Made by a program: the position numbers and the translations under genes. From Gammaproteobacteria bacterium (lineage in GTDB: Bacteria > Pseudomonadota > Gammaproteobacteria > Pseudomonadales > Cellvibrionaceae), in the NCBI GenBank assembly GCA_025362015.1, contig JANYIO010000105.1:1-38587 (forward strand): a DNA stretch of 38,587 bases, written 5' to 3'. Shown here one piece after another: positions 16,066 to 24,276 of this stretch. The notes below the pieces were generated by a model. That model was not told where the DNA came from, made no database searches, and was given only the letters and a program-made list of their open reading frames with translations. Each line of letters starts with the position of its first letter. Within the stretch, counting starts at the first letter, position 1.

Positions 16066-16723
16066 ACTAACCTCTAGTTCTCACTCTAAATTTTACTGCT
16101 AGCGAGAATGTCTCTTCATGTATAAGTTGTAGCTCTATTTACACATTTTTTCCAGTTTTAGAAATAAAAAATGTTTGCTAACGGACAAGTCTTGAGCTTT
16201 TTAGGTTACGCGTCATTTTATTGCCGAATATCGCATGGAAAATATTTAATTACCATTTAACTGTTAACTCGCAATACTTACGCCAACTCTGCAATTGATA
16301 GCTATTTATGAGCATTACTTTAATCGCAGGCGAGGGTTAAATTCCCCGTGGTTTGCCACGAAATAGATTTTTAACAAAAATACACCTCGATTCTTGCGGC
16401 GAGGTGTTTAATTTTCTAGCCAAAAAAATATTTATGTTTAGCTTGGTTGTTCCATTACAAACAGAAGATTTTTTCTGGTGGTAGAAATTAACATTCAACG
16501 AGTCATAAATAACGCTCTTTTGCAATATTAGCAATATTAGCAATGTTATAAATTTTCGTGTTGGTTATACCTATTTAGGCGCTTTAATCTATACTCACTG
16601 TTAATGTGTTGTATAGCTGTTAAAGGTCTAGTGTCAATTGAATGGGTGGGCGGCTTAAGTGTTGTGACAATAGCTGTACTTTATTGAAATAATAACGACT
16701 AAACTAAGTGGATTACCCCATCA
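16066..16723. other. 658-nt intergenic region before the GGDEF-EAL gene
   Basis: No convincing gene. It holds two hairpins (16347-16360 and 16382-16407) and two copies of a 9-bp ATTAGCAAT unit near 16527. It also has AT-rich sequence before the divergent genes, where promoters for 15538-16065 (minus) and 16724 (plus) must lie. I see no consensus sigma-28 or sigma-54 promoter and no c-di-GMP riboswitch core that I could align. Confidence 0.5.
16347..16407. repeat. Pair of hairpins, possible REP-like element or terminator
   Basis: Hairpin 1 is CGTGG-TTTG-CCACG (16347-16360). Hairpin 2 is ACACCTCG (16382-16389) with CGAGGTGT (16400-16407), a 10-nt loop and then TTAATTTT. They lie 21 nt apart in non-coding DNA. 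Hairpin 2 could terminate plus-strand transcription, yet no gene ends there. Paired palindromes of this sort also occur in REP elements. Confidence 0.5.
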
Positions 16724-19177
16724 ATGAGAGATAAAAAACCATTGTTTTTTCATGGCATCTCATTCCAGTTAGCCAAAATTGGCATTATTTTGGCATTTGT
16801 TCTCAGTTTTTTCATGAGCTCTGCTCAGCTATACCTTGATTTAGGTCATGAGCAAAATAAGTTAGAAGATCTTATTGAGCGTGTTATTCAAGTCGCGAAA
16901 CCACCTGCCGAGCGTTCTGTTGCCACATTGGATGAAGAGTTATCCGATGAAGTGGTTAATGGGTTATTACGCTATGGTTTTATTTATGAAGTAGTCATTG
17001 CCGACGAGCAGGGCAATATTCTAGCGCAAGGAAATAGTCAACGAGAAGTCGCTTCTACACGTTGGCTCACACAGAAAATTGCAGAAAGCACCCGCGAATA
17101 TACTACCGATTTAACCATCCCGGGTTACACCAAAGGTCTTGCTGGTAGTATTCATTTTAAAGTGGATATGGATCTAGCACTGGCAGATTTTTATTCTCGT
17201 CAAAAAATTGCCGTATTTACCGGCATATTGCGCAATATGGTTTTGGTATTAATGTTGTTCGTTGTATTTTATTTTACCTTAACTAAACCACTGGTAAAGC
17301 TTGCGCGCGAAATCAACAATATTAACCCTGATCATCCCGGGGTCAATCGTTTAACACTTTTACCGTCAAATCGGCGTGATGAATTGGCGCAATTAATTAC
17401 CAGCTCGAATCATCTATTGGATGTAGTGGAGCTTTCCCTTGCCAAGCGACGTTCGGTTGAGTTGGCGCTGCGTAAAAGTGAAGAGCATTTGCGGCAAATT
17501 ATCGATCATTTGCCGGTAATGATTGGCGCACGCAATATTGCTGGTTATTATTTGTTTGCCAACAAAGCCCTGGCTGATGAGTTGGGTTTTACGCCTGAAC
17601 AAATGCGCAATTTACATGTGCGTCAGCTACTTAAAAATTCAGTGTTTGATATAGATACCATGCTGCAAAATGATTACCGTGTTATTCGCGGTAATGAGAA
17701 GTTGGATGTTATTGAAGAGCGTTTTATTTCTGTTACTGGCCAACAGCTTTATTTACAAACTCACATAATGCCTTTGGCTTTTTACGATGAAAAAGTAGCA
17801 CTTATCGTCTCTGTTGATATTACCGAACGTAAAAATGCACAAGCCAAAATGGAATTTATGGCACACCACGATGCGCTGACCGGGTTGCCCAATCGTTTGC
17901 AATTGATTGAACGTCTCGAGCACGAATTGCGTCGTGCTGAACGCCATGGTTACTATGGTGCAGTGTTATTTATCGACTTGGATCAATTTAAAACAATTAA
18001 TGATTCACTGGGTCACCCTGTGGGTGACCGCGTATTACAAGAAGTCGCGACACGGTTGCTAAACACTGTGCGCGATGAAGACTTAGTGGTACGTTTGAGT
18101 GGTGACGAATTTGTTGTGGTGTTAACTGTGCTCGATCAAAACATTGAAACGGCAGCCTTGCGTGCAGGTGAAATCAGCGAAAAAATCCGCGTTGTGATTT
18201 CGCAACCTTGTATGTACGACAATATGGAGTTACGTGTAACCTGCAGTGTCGGAGTGGTAGTTTATCCCGATAAAAATAATTCAGTGCATGAATTATTACG
18301 CTACGCTGATACCGCTATGTATCAAGTAAAAGAAAAAGGTCGCGATGCGATTGAATTTTTTAACGAGGAGATGGCAGAAAAAGTAAGCCGACAATTAGTG
18401 ATGGAAGGTGATTTACATCGAGCTCTTGATGAGCATCAATTTCAATTATTTTATCAACCTAAAATTGATGTAACAAGCGGCCATATTATCGGTGGTGAAG
18501 CTTTGTTGCGTTGGCAGCATCCTACTAAAGGCACCATATCACCGATTGATTTTATTCCAGTACTTGAAACCTCGGGTATGATTATTGATGTTGGTCAGTG
18601 GGTGTTAACGGAATCGTGTAAAGCACTGGTGCGGTGGCAAGAAAAAGGATTGTGGCGTGATGGTATGCGCTTAAGTATTAATATTAGCCCGCGTCAATTT
18701 CGTCGTAATGCTTTCGTTGATGATGTAGTGCATACCTTGAATATTCACAAAATTCCGCGTAATTCTTTGGATATGGAAGTTACCGAAGGCATAGTAATTC
18801 AGCGGGTGGATGATGCCATTACTACCATGACAGTATTGTCTGAATATGGCATCAGTTTTTCACTCGATGATTTTGGTACTGGTTATTCTTCTATCAGTTA
18901 TTTAAAACGTTTGCCTGTCAGTACATTAAAAATCGATAAATCATTTATTCGCGATATTATTGATGATCGTAATGATCGTGTTTTGGTAGAAACAATTATT
19001 ACGATGGGACGTTTGTTAGATATGGAGGTGGTTGCTGAAGGTGTTGAAGAGGCTGAGCAGTTGGTTATTTTGCGTAAATTTGGTTGTCATTTATATCAGG
19101 GTTATTTATCAAGTCCTGCAGTAAGCATTGATAAGTTTGAAACCTTATTAATCGATGATCATAAAAATAATGTTTAG
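16724..19177 (+). CDS. Membrane PAS-GGDEF-EAL c-di-GMP signalling protein
   Basis: 817 residues. A membrane helix at about 16-38, a periplasmic or extracytoplasmic segment of about 130 residues and a second helix near 168-190 form the sensor. A PAS domain follows (about 250-370: IDHLPVMIGARNIAGYYLFANK). The GGDEF domain (about 375-545) has signature SGDEF at 459-463 and the inhibitory-site RxxD (RDED) at 450-453. The EAL domain (about 555-805) has EALLR at 592-596, NISPRQF, EVTEG, DDFGTGYSS, KIDKSF and AEGVE, all residues needed for c-di-GMP hydrolysis. Both activities are therefore possible; SGDEF variants can be active. It is a single gene; the ribosome site is weak. Its proximity to flagellar genes suggests a role in motility or attachment. 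Confidence 0.93.
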   Translation: MRDKKPLFFHGISFQLAKIGIILAFVLSFFMSSAQLYLDLGHEQNKLEDLIERVIQVAKPPAERSVATLDEELSDEVVNGLLRYGFIYEVVIADEQGNILAQGNSQREVASTRWLTQKIAESTREYTTDLTIPGYTKGLAGSIHFKVDMDLALADFYSRQKIAVFTGILRNMVLVLMLFVVFYFTLTKPLVKLAREINNINPDHPGVNRLTLLPSNRRDELAQLITSSNHLLDVVELSLAKRRSVELALRKSEEHLRQIIDHLPVMIGARNIAGYYLFANKALADELGFTPEQMRNLHVRQLLKNSVFDIDTMLQNDYRVIRGNEKLDVIEERFISVTGQQLYLQTHIMPLAFYDEKVALIVSVDITERKNAQAKMEFMAHHDALTGLPNRLQLIERLEHELRRAERHGYYGAVLFIDLDQFKTINDSLGHPVGDRVLQEVATRLLNTVRDEDLVVRLSGDEFVVVLTVLDQNIETAALRAGEISEKIRVVISQPCMYDNMELRVTCSVGVVVYPDKNNSVHELLRYADTAMYQVKEKGRDAIEFFNEEMAEKVSRQLVMEGDLHRALDEHQFQLFYQPKIDVTSGHIIGGEALLRWQHPTKGTISPIDFIPVLETSGMIIDVGQWVLTESCKALVRWQEKGLWRDGMRLSINISPRQFRRNAFVDDVVHTLNIHKIPRNSLDMEVTEGIVIQRVDDAITTMTVLSEYGISFSLDDFGTGYSSISYLKRLPVSTLKIDKSFIRDIIDDRNDRVLVETIITMGRLLDMEVVAEGVEEAEQLVILRKFGCHLYQGYLSSPAVSIDKFETLLIDDHKNNV

Positions 19178-19195
19178 GATAAACTTTTAATTAGC

Positions 19196-19246
19196 CGTTG
19201 TTTTAAATTAACGGTCGTTTTAAATCAACCATCGTTTAAATTAATG
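19196..19246. repeat. Degenerate tandem repeat between convergent genes
   Basis: Three imperfect units beginning CGTT and rich in TTTAAAT (19196-19215, 19216-19232, 19233-19246) fill most of the 74-nt gap between the GGDEF-EAL and rsmE stops. No terminator-like hairpin is clear. Confidence 0.6.
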
Positions 19247-19251
19247 TCCCT

Positions 19252-19965
19252 TTAAGTAAACAGCCGCCCTAATAAATAAGGCACCACCGTTTCTACTCGC
19301 ATAATGCGTTTACCCAAATTCACTGTTGTAAATCCGCATTTTTCCAACAAATCAATTTCATAAGGTATAAAGCCACCTTCAGGGCCAATCGCGAGTGTAA
19401 TAGCATAATTAATTTGTGCAGGGCAGGGCGTGTCAGTGTAGGGGTGTGCAACAAGTGCGGAACTAGTGCCGACTATTTCTTTTAAATTATCTTCTACGAA
19501 AGGCTTGAAGCGTTTTATCAGCGACACTTTTGGTAGTACCGTATCGCAGCCCTGTTCTAAACCTAAAAGTAAATGTTCTTGCATAGCATCTTCACTTAAC
19601 AGTGGCGTTTGCCAATAACTTTTTTCGACGCGATAACTATTGATTAAATAAATATTTTTTACGCCGAGCGTGGCAATCGTTTGCAGTGTACGTTTAAGCA
19701 TTTTAGGACGCGGTAATGCGAGTACAAGCGTTATAGGTAAAGCGATGGGTGGTGGCTGCGTGAGGGATACTTCTAATTGAATTTCATCAGCAGTGTGAAC
19801 AACTACCTTGCCTTTACCCGTCATGCCATTTATCAGCCCCACATTTAAATATTCACCCAATGTTACCTGGTGAATATGGGTAATGTGTTGTAAGCGGCGA
19901 GCGTCGTGAATACTGACTAGATTGTCGCCAATAAAATCGCTGTTAGAAAATAAAACCAGATTCAT
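19252..19965 (-). CDS. rsmE: 16S rRNA m3U1498 methyltransferase RsmE
   Basis: SPOUT-class methyltransferase that uses SAM to methylate N3 of U1498 in 16S rRNA of the assembled 30S subunit. 237 residues. An N-terminal PUA-like RNA-binding part (HDARRLQHITHIHQVTLGEY) precedes the knotted SPOUT core: LALPRPKMLKRTLQTIATLG, then LAIGPEGGFIPYE and the C-terminal LGKRIMRVETVVPYLL. The last motif is usually RILRTETA, so Met and Val substitutions are mild. It starts at the ATG at 19963-19965, 9 nt after the tRNA-Arg 3' end on the same strand, so it is probably transcribed together with or just behind the tRNA. Confidence 0.95.
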   Translation of the reverse strand: MNLVLFSNSDFIGDNLVSIHDARRLQHITHIHQVTLGEYLNVGLINGMTGKGKVVVHTADEIQLEVSLTQPPPIALPITLVLALPRPKMLKRTLQTIATLGVKNIYLINSYRVEKSYWQTPLLSEDAMQEHLLLGLEQGCDTVLPKVSLIKRFKPFVEDNLKEIVGTSSALVAHPYTDTPCPAQINYAITLAIGPEGGFIPYEIDLLEKCGFTTVNLGKRIMRVETVVPYLLGRLFT

Positions 19966-19974
19966 AAAAAGAGA

Positions 19975-20051
19975 TGGTGCCCCGGAGACGATTTGAACGT
20001 CCGACCTGCCGCTTAGGAGGCGGCCGCTCTATCCAACTGAGCTACCGGAGC
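19975..20051 (-). tRNA. tRNA-Arg (anticodon CCT)
   Basis: A 77-nt cloverleaf with encoded CCA. Acceptor GCTCCGG pairs with CCGGGGC (one T-G pair). The D-arm is GCTC/GAGC. The anticodon stem GCCGC/GCGGC has loop CTCCTAA, giving anticodon CCT for AGG codons. The T-arm GGACG/CGTCT surrounds TTCAAAT. It lies directly upstream of rsmE. Confidence 0.95.
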
Positions 20052-20211
20052 AAGGTTCGGTGTTGAATGAGCGCGCATTGTAGGGAGTTTTAAGTGATAA
20101 ACCAAGAAATAGCGGGAGATTAACGCTAGTTTTAAGTCAATGTTTAAAGAAAGTAGATGCGCCCAACGATTTTATTTAGCTCTGGGTTGTCTGCGGGCGC
20201 GCTTTATTTAC

Positions 20212-20739
20212 TTAGGCTTTAACCATCGTGTGTGAGCCACTTTGATTGGTTGTTGCGCCTTTTTGAGTGTAAAGCGATGGCACTGCTACTTGCCCGCGAA
20301 TAAGATTTAGTAAATGCGTCAAGGTTTGTTTGGAACGGTTAATCATTCGACCATTAATTTCATTGGCTTTCTGACACTCAATGAAATCTGCAGTCAGTGT
20401 TTGCCAGCTCGCAATTAATGTATATGTTGATGGGGAACGCAATAGAAGTTGTTCCCAGCCTGCCAAGGTTGTTTCTAAGCCGGCGGCGCGCAGTAGTTGC
20501 TCGCGTTGTTTGGCGTTAAATGTGAGGATTTCAAGCAACTGATCTTTTTGCGTAACTATTTCCTGGAGCCCTTCGTGTTTGCGTTGCTCCATCAATTCGC
20601 GTTCACGCAAGAGTAGATCTTTCAATTGATTAACTGCAGCCGAGTCCTGAACGTACATATCATGCAAATAGTTGATATTCAGTTCCGAAGTGTTTACTGC
20701 TGCGCCATGGCGCGGCTCCGTATTAAAAGGTAGAGACAT
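20212..20739 (-). CDS. flgN: Flagellar chaperone FlgN
   Basis: Cytosolic export chaperone for the hook-filament junction proteins FlgK and FlgL. 175 residues, almost wholly helical and coiled-coil: a long helix (about 35-70, rich in L, E, Q, K) contains LLRERELMEQRKHEGLQEI, with second and third helices following. This matches the FlgN pattern of an antiparallel helical bundle. The C-terminal tail after residue 150 (LIRGQVAVPSLYTQKG) is the usual substrate-binding end. GAGG lies 5 nt before the ATG. It is 57 nt downstream of flgM and shares its sigma-28 promoter. Confidence 0.9.
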   Translation of the reverse strand: MSLPFNTEPRHGAAVNTSELNINYLHDMYVQDSAAVNQLKDLLLRERELMEQRKHEGLQEIVTQKDQLLEILTFNAKQREQLLRAAGLETTLAGWEQLLLRSPSTYTLIASWQTLTADFIECQKANEINGRMINRSKQTLTHLLNLIRGQVAVPSLYTQKGATTNQSGSHTMVKA

Positions 20740-20796
20740 AGCAACCTCGTAGGGCTGAATAAATCTGGCTGCTGTTGGGGTAGCAGCCGGAATGAA

Positions 20797-21108
20797 TTAG
20801 CTTAACAACTCGTCTTGTCTGAGCATATTTTCAGCAATGCGCTCAGGGTTAAACTCAAAGCGGCCTTCAGCAATAGCTTGCTTAATAGACGCTACACGCT
20901 CTAAGTTGACATCGGATAGCAGGTTAATTTTGGCCTGTAAGCGCGAAAGGTTTTGCGCTTCTGGGCTGAGTACCACGTTATCTTTACTGCTGGGCACCAC
21001 AGTTTCAGGTGCCACGGTTTGAGCTTTGGCATTGTTGGCAGTTAATGGTGTTGCATTGCGACTGCGAGCGCTGCCAGACGAATTGATGTTGTTTGTATCT
21101 ATGACCAT
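20797..21108 (-). CDS. flgM: Anti-sigma-28 factor FlgM
   Basis: Small protein of 103 residues, largely unfolded, that binds FliA (sigma-28) and is exported through the finished hook, thereby releasing late genes. The N-terminal half is polar and low in hydrophobics. The C-terminal half carries the FliA-binding helices: VVLSPEAQNLSRLQAKI and VASIKQAIAEGRFEFNPERIAENMLR. I chose the ATG at 21106-21108. The same frame extends upstream to a TTG at 21123, but GGGGA lies about 8 nt before the ATG and fits better. A sigma-28 promoter at 21172-21198 makes it autoregulated through its own target. flgN follows. Confidence 0.92.
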   Translation of the reverse strand: MVIDTNNINSSGSARSRNATPLTANNAKAQTVAPETVVPSSKDNVVLSPEAQNLSRLQAKINLLSDVNLERVASIKQAIAEGRFEFNPERIAENMLRQDELLS

Positions 21109-21171
21109 GATGTCGTTCCCCAACGATTGCTATGTGTTTGAGAGAGTGATAAAAAATTCCCTCTCCTTGGG

Positions 21172-21198
21172 TTGTCGGCCAGTTGCCGAAGAACTTTA
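21172..21198 (-). promoter_or_regulatory. Sigma-28 (FliA) promoter of flgMN
   Basis: On the minus strand, TAAAGTTC (21198-21191), an 11-nt spacer and GCCGACAA (21179-21172) match TAAAGTTT-N11-GCCGATAA with two differences. It lies about 64 nt before the FlgM ATG. Confidence 0.85.
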
Positions 21199-21280
21199 GT
21201 AATCATTTTCAATTTATGGTGGTTAATTCTTCGGGCCTTCATATATCTTCCTGATGCTTATTAAAAAAGAGAAAACTGCT

Positions 21281-21346
21281 TATAAAATACTTTGAGCTTT
21301 TTTATAAAATGCTTTGAACTTTTTTATAAAATGCTTTGAACTTTGC
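21281..21346. repeat. Three 22-bp tandem repeats at the flgA 3' end
   Basis: Unit TATAAAATGCTTTGAACTTT plus two bases occurs at 21281-21302 (two substitutions), 21303-21324 and 21325-21346. The third copy codes for the last residues of FlgA; the stop codon is at 21324-21326, so the other two copies are downstream. TTATAA recurs in each copy, so a stop codon would be kept in frame if copies were lost. Confidence 0.9.
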
Positions 21347-22091
21347 CAGGGCCTAATACTTTAGCGCTGAGGATTCGCGCAGATTGGTTGTTTTTAATCT
21401 TAATTTGTTGGCCTATGCGGCCATCGCTAACGGCCGTACCGGTCGTGACTACCCGAATAGTGCCGGCTATTGCTTCTACACTAACGTCATCTCCACGCTT
21501 TATGGCTAGCTGGGTATTCAACGCTGAGCTACGAAAAGCATCACCTTTATTGACTGGGTATCTCAACTCTTTGCCAATAATATCTTCGGGTTTACTGCTA
21601 TAACCTTGACGATATTGGCTCATATCCAATACTTCAACGCCGACATCCTCTGTGCTGATGAGTTCGCCGCGTTGTAAATTACGGCTAGCGACTGCCATAG
21701 GGCGGAAAACAATTGCCTGTGCAGGTACTAAAATTGTCCAGCGCGATGTGCCGGGACAAACTACTTGAACATTGATATTGCCACCGTTATTGCTGGGATC
21801 TTGCAGGTTCAGTGTCAGTGGTTGGTCGCACTGAGTCAAATGCAAGCGTGAATCTAATGCACCCACTTTTATATCCACTTTAGCCGCGTCAGTATTGCGA
21901 TATTCAGCCGTTAAGAACTGCGCAATGTTGATGCGTAGTTGTTGGATATTTTCTATTTCCGACTGTGCTTGCACGTTGTCTGGGTTCAAGCCGAATAAAA
22001 CCAATGCCAAGTTGCCAAGGCTTTTTAGAATGTCTTGACGTATGTTGTTCTCCAAAGAAAAGAAAACTCTATAAAAACTACGAAATTTCAT
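21324..22091 (-). CDS. flgA: Flagellar P-ring assembly chaperone FlgA
   Basis: Periplasmic protein needed for FlgI to form the P ring. From the ATG at 22089-22091 it has 255 residues. That start has AGGA 6 nt upstream, whereas the in-frame ATG at 22107-22109 has no ribosome site. The N-terminus is a long signal sequence (basic FRSFYR, then LGNLALVLFGLNPDNVQAQ). The middle is FlgA-specific. The C-terminal SAF/CpaB-like domain is clear: RGELISTEDVGVEVLD, DIIGKELRYPVNKGD, ALNTQLAIKRGDDVSV and VRVVTTG-type strands. It is single or in front of flgMN, with a probable sigma-54 promoter upstream and 22-bp repeats at its end. It is divergent from cheV. Confidence 0.93.
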   Translation of the reverse strand: MKFRSFYRVFFSLENNIRQDILKSLGNLALVLFGLNPDNVQAQSEIENIQQLRINIAQFLTAEYRNTDAAKVDIKVGALDSRLHLTQCDQPLTLNLQDPSNNGGNINVQVVCPGTSRWTILVPAQAIVFRPMAVASRNLQRGELISTEDVGVEVLDMSQYRQGYSSKPEDIIGKELRYPVNKGDAFRSSALNTQLAIKRGDDVSVEAIAGTIRVVTTGTAVSDGRIGQQIKIKNNQSARILSAKVLGPGKVQSIL

Positions 22092-22219
22092 ATTTTGTCC
22101 TATTCTCATTAAAGTAGGTGTAGAAAGTAGCTATTGATCAACCCGCTACTGACTATCTGTTTAAAGAGTGACGGTTTTCAGGCGCTATGACTGCTGTGAA
22201 AGTTGTTACGAAGAATAGA

Positions 22220-22236
22220 AGCAAAGACTGTGCCGT
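22220..22236 (-). promoter_or_regulatory. Probable sigma-54 promoter of flgA
   Basis: On the minus strand, CGGCAC (22235-22230), 5 nt, then TTGCT (22224-22220) fits TGGCAC-N5-TTGCW with one mismatch at the first base. GG and GC are correctly spaced. It lies about 130 nt before the flgA start. Confidence 0.65.
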
Positions 22237-22310
22237 CTGCCTTTCCTTCTACTTTTCCTTTGTTGTGCGTGGCTAGGTCAACGAACTAAAACGACTATAG
22301 AGGTGCTGGC

Positions 22311-23267
22311 ATGGCCGGTGTAATGGATAGCGTCAACCAACGTACACAATTGGTTGGGCAGAATAGATTAGAGCTCTTGCTGTTTCGTCTGGGTGGTCAA
22401 CAGATGTATGGCATTAATGTTTTTAAGGTTAAAGAAGTTCTGCAATGTCCATCATTAAATGCTATTCCCGGGCGCAATAGGGTTGTGCGTGGCGTGGCCC
22501 ATATTCGTGGCGGCACCATACCGATTATGGATATGAATTTAGCGATTGGCCGTAAAGAGTTACCGGATATTGAAAGTTGTTTTGTGATTATCACTGAATA
22601 TAATCGAACTGCGCAGGGCTTTCTCGTACGTTCGGTTGAACGTATTGTTAACATGAATTGGGGCGATATTCATCCGCCACCCAAAGGCGCTGGCAAAGAG
22701 CATTATCTTACGGCGGTTACGCAGGTAGATGGCCAGCTAGTAGAAATCATTGATGTAGAAAAAATTCTTGCCGAAGTTTCACCTGCAAAAGAGCAAGTGA
22801 GCGTAGGTGTTGTAAGCGAAGGAATTGCGGAAAAAGTAGTACAAAAACATGTATTAATAGTTGACGATTCGACCATAGCACGCAAACAAATTCAACGTGT
22901 TGTTGAAGGTATGGGTATCCAGACTACTATCAAAAAAGATGGTCAAGAAGCACTGCATTATCTTTTGGATTTGATTAAGGAAGGAAAAAATCCTTATGAA
23001 GAATTGGTCATGATTATCTGCGATATTGAAATGCCAGAAATGGATGGGTACACATTTACCGCTGAAGTACGCAATCATCCTTTGCTTAAAAAATTACACA
23101 TTATTTTACATACTTCCCTGAGTGGGGTATTCAATGAGGCAATGGTAAGAAAAGTAGGTGCTGATGACTTCTTAGCAAAATTTCATCCGGATGAGTTAGC
23201 TAGTCGTGTTAATGATCGTGTATTAGCTATCACGGGTGAAAATTTACTTCCGCCCACAGACGTGTAG
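22311..23267 (+). CDS. cheV: Chemotaxis coupling protein CheV
   Basis: Couples chemoreceptors to CheA through a CheW domain and adapts through a phosphorylatable receiver. 318 residues. The CheW domain (about 20-165) has LELLLFRLGGQQMYGINVFK, VRGVAHIRGGTIPIMD and FLVRSVERIVNM. The receiver (about 182-310) has HVLIVDDSTIARKQI, the phospho-acceptor Asp in ICDIEMPEMDGYT near residue 244, and HTSLSG. The usual receiver Lys segment reads DDFLAKFHPDEL. AGAGG lies 8 nt before the ATG. cheR follows after 68 nt, the cheV-cheR order seen before flgB in Pseudomonas and Vibrio. Confidence 0.97.
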   Translation: MAGVMDSVNQRTQLVGQNRLELLLFRLGGQQMYGINVFKVKEVLQCPSLNAIPGRNRVVRGVAHIRGGTIPIMDMNLAIGRKELPDIESCFVIITEYNRTAQGFLVRSVERIVNMNWGDIHPPPKGAGKEHYLTAVTQVDGQLVEIIDVEKILAEVSPAKEQVSVGVVSEGIAEKVVQKHVLIVDDSTIARKQIQRVVEGMGIQTTIKKDGQEALHYLLDLIKEGKNPYEELVMIICDIEMPEMDGYTFTAEVRNHPLLKKLHIILHTSLSGVFNEAMVRKVGADDFLAKFHPDELASRVNDRVLAITGENLLPPTDV

Positions 23268-23335
23268 CGAGATGTTTTTTGTTTGTCAAAAAATGCTCTC
23301 TTCCATGAGCCATGTAGTAATGCTATCGAGCAAAT

Positions 23336-24226
23336 ATGACTAATAAAGATCCTAATATTAATGCTAACTTATTTGCTAAATTGGCTGAGCGCGATAATGT
23401 TGATCAAGTGGAGTTTGATCATTTCCGGCAGTTTTTAGAGGATGCCTGCGGCATATCTCTGGGTGACAACAAACAATATTTGGTTACTAACCGAATGCGT
23501 CGGTTAATGGATGATAATAAAATTACCAGCTTTACAGACTTAATTCGCACACTAAAGTCTGGTAGTAATCGTAAATTAAAAGATGATGTAATTGATGCGA
23601 TGACCACCAATGAAACTTTTTGGTTTCGTGATGTTTATCCCTATGACTATTTAAAAAATACACTTTTCCCGCAGTTTATGTCTGGTAACAATAAAATGTT
23701 AGGCCCGGTGCGTATTTGGTCTGCTGCTTGCTCTTCGGGACAAGAACCTTATTCTATTAGTATGATGGTGGAGGAATATCGCCAAAAAAATATGGGCGCT
23801 TTAATGCGACCAATACAAATAGTGGCTACTGATTTATCTGCCACGATATTAGAGCAAGCCCGTAAGGGTGAATACGATAAATTATCAGTCACGCGCGGTC
23901 TTTCTAATGAGAGGCTCGAACGTTTTTTTGACAAAACTCAAGATGCAAATTGGCGAATAAAGCCATTGTTACGCGATAGAATTGATTTTCGTCCCATTAA
24001 CCTAATGGATTCTTATGCTGCATTAGGTAAGTTCGATATAGTGTTTTGTCGCAACGTGCTGATTTATTTTAATGCAGATTTAAAGCGACAAATACTGCAA
24101 AAAATTCACGCCTCATTAAAGCCTCAAGGAATTTTATATTTAGGTTCTTCGGAAGGTTTGGCAGGCGCAGCAGATTTATTTGAAATGGTGCGCTGTGATC
24201 CTGGCATACTTTACAAAGCACTATAA
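23336..24226 (+). CDS. cheR: Chemotaxis protein methyltransferase CheR
   Basis: Uses SAM to methylate receptor glutamates in chemotactic adaptation. 296 residues. The N-terminal helical domain (FRQFLEDACGISLGDNKQYLVTNR) is followed by MTTNETFWFRD, the SAM-binding RIWSAACSSGQEPYSISMM, ATDLSATILEQARKG, FDIVFCRNVLIYF and the C-terminal YLGSSEGL. All are standard CheR motifs. No C-terminal pentapeptide or TPR is present. The ribosome site is weak (GAGCA). It is probably co-transcribed with cheV. Confidence 0.97.
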   Translation: MTNKDPNINANLFAKLAERDNVDQVEFDHFRQFLEDACGISLGDNKQYLVTNRMRRLMDDNKITSFTDLIRTLKSGSNRKLKDDVIDAMTTNETFWFRDVYPYDYLKNTLFPQFMSGNNKMLGPVRIWSAACSSGQEPYSISMMVEEYRQKNMGALMRPIQIVATDLSATILEQARKGEYDKLSVTRGLSNERLERFFDKTQDANWRIKPLLRDRIDFRPINLMDSYAALGKFDIVFCRNVLIYFNADLKRQILQKIHASLKPQGILYLGSSEGLAGAADLFEMVRCDPGILYKAL

Positions 24227-24276
24227 ACTTTTGGTGTAAATATCATTTTTCTTTCTATGTAATCTTCCTTTCTCTG

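Noticed and set aside
16337-16543. 68-codon minus-strand frame as a gene
   Set aside because: Composition is not protein-like, no ribosome site is visible, and it runs through both hairpins.
16560-16723. c-di-GMP riboswitch before the GGDEF-EAL gene
   Set aside because: No GEMM-type core or paired stems could be found in the leader.
19975-20051. tRNA-Arg acceptor stem seemed to lack a base
   Set aside because: On recounting across 19980/19981 there are four C's, giving a complete 7-bp acceptor stem.
22160-22192. Possible sigma-28 promoter for cheV (TAAAGAGT and GCGCTATG)
   Set aside because: The spacer is one base too long and the -10 part matches poorly.
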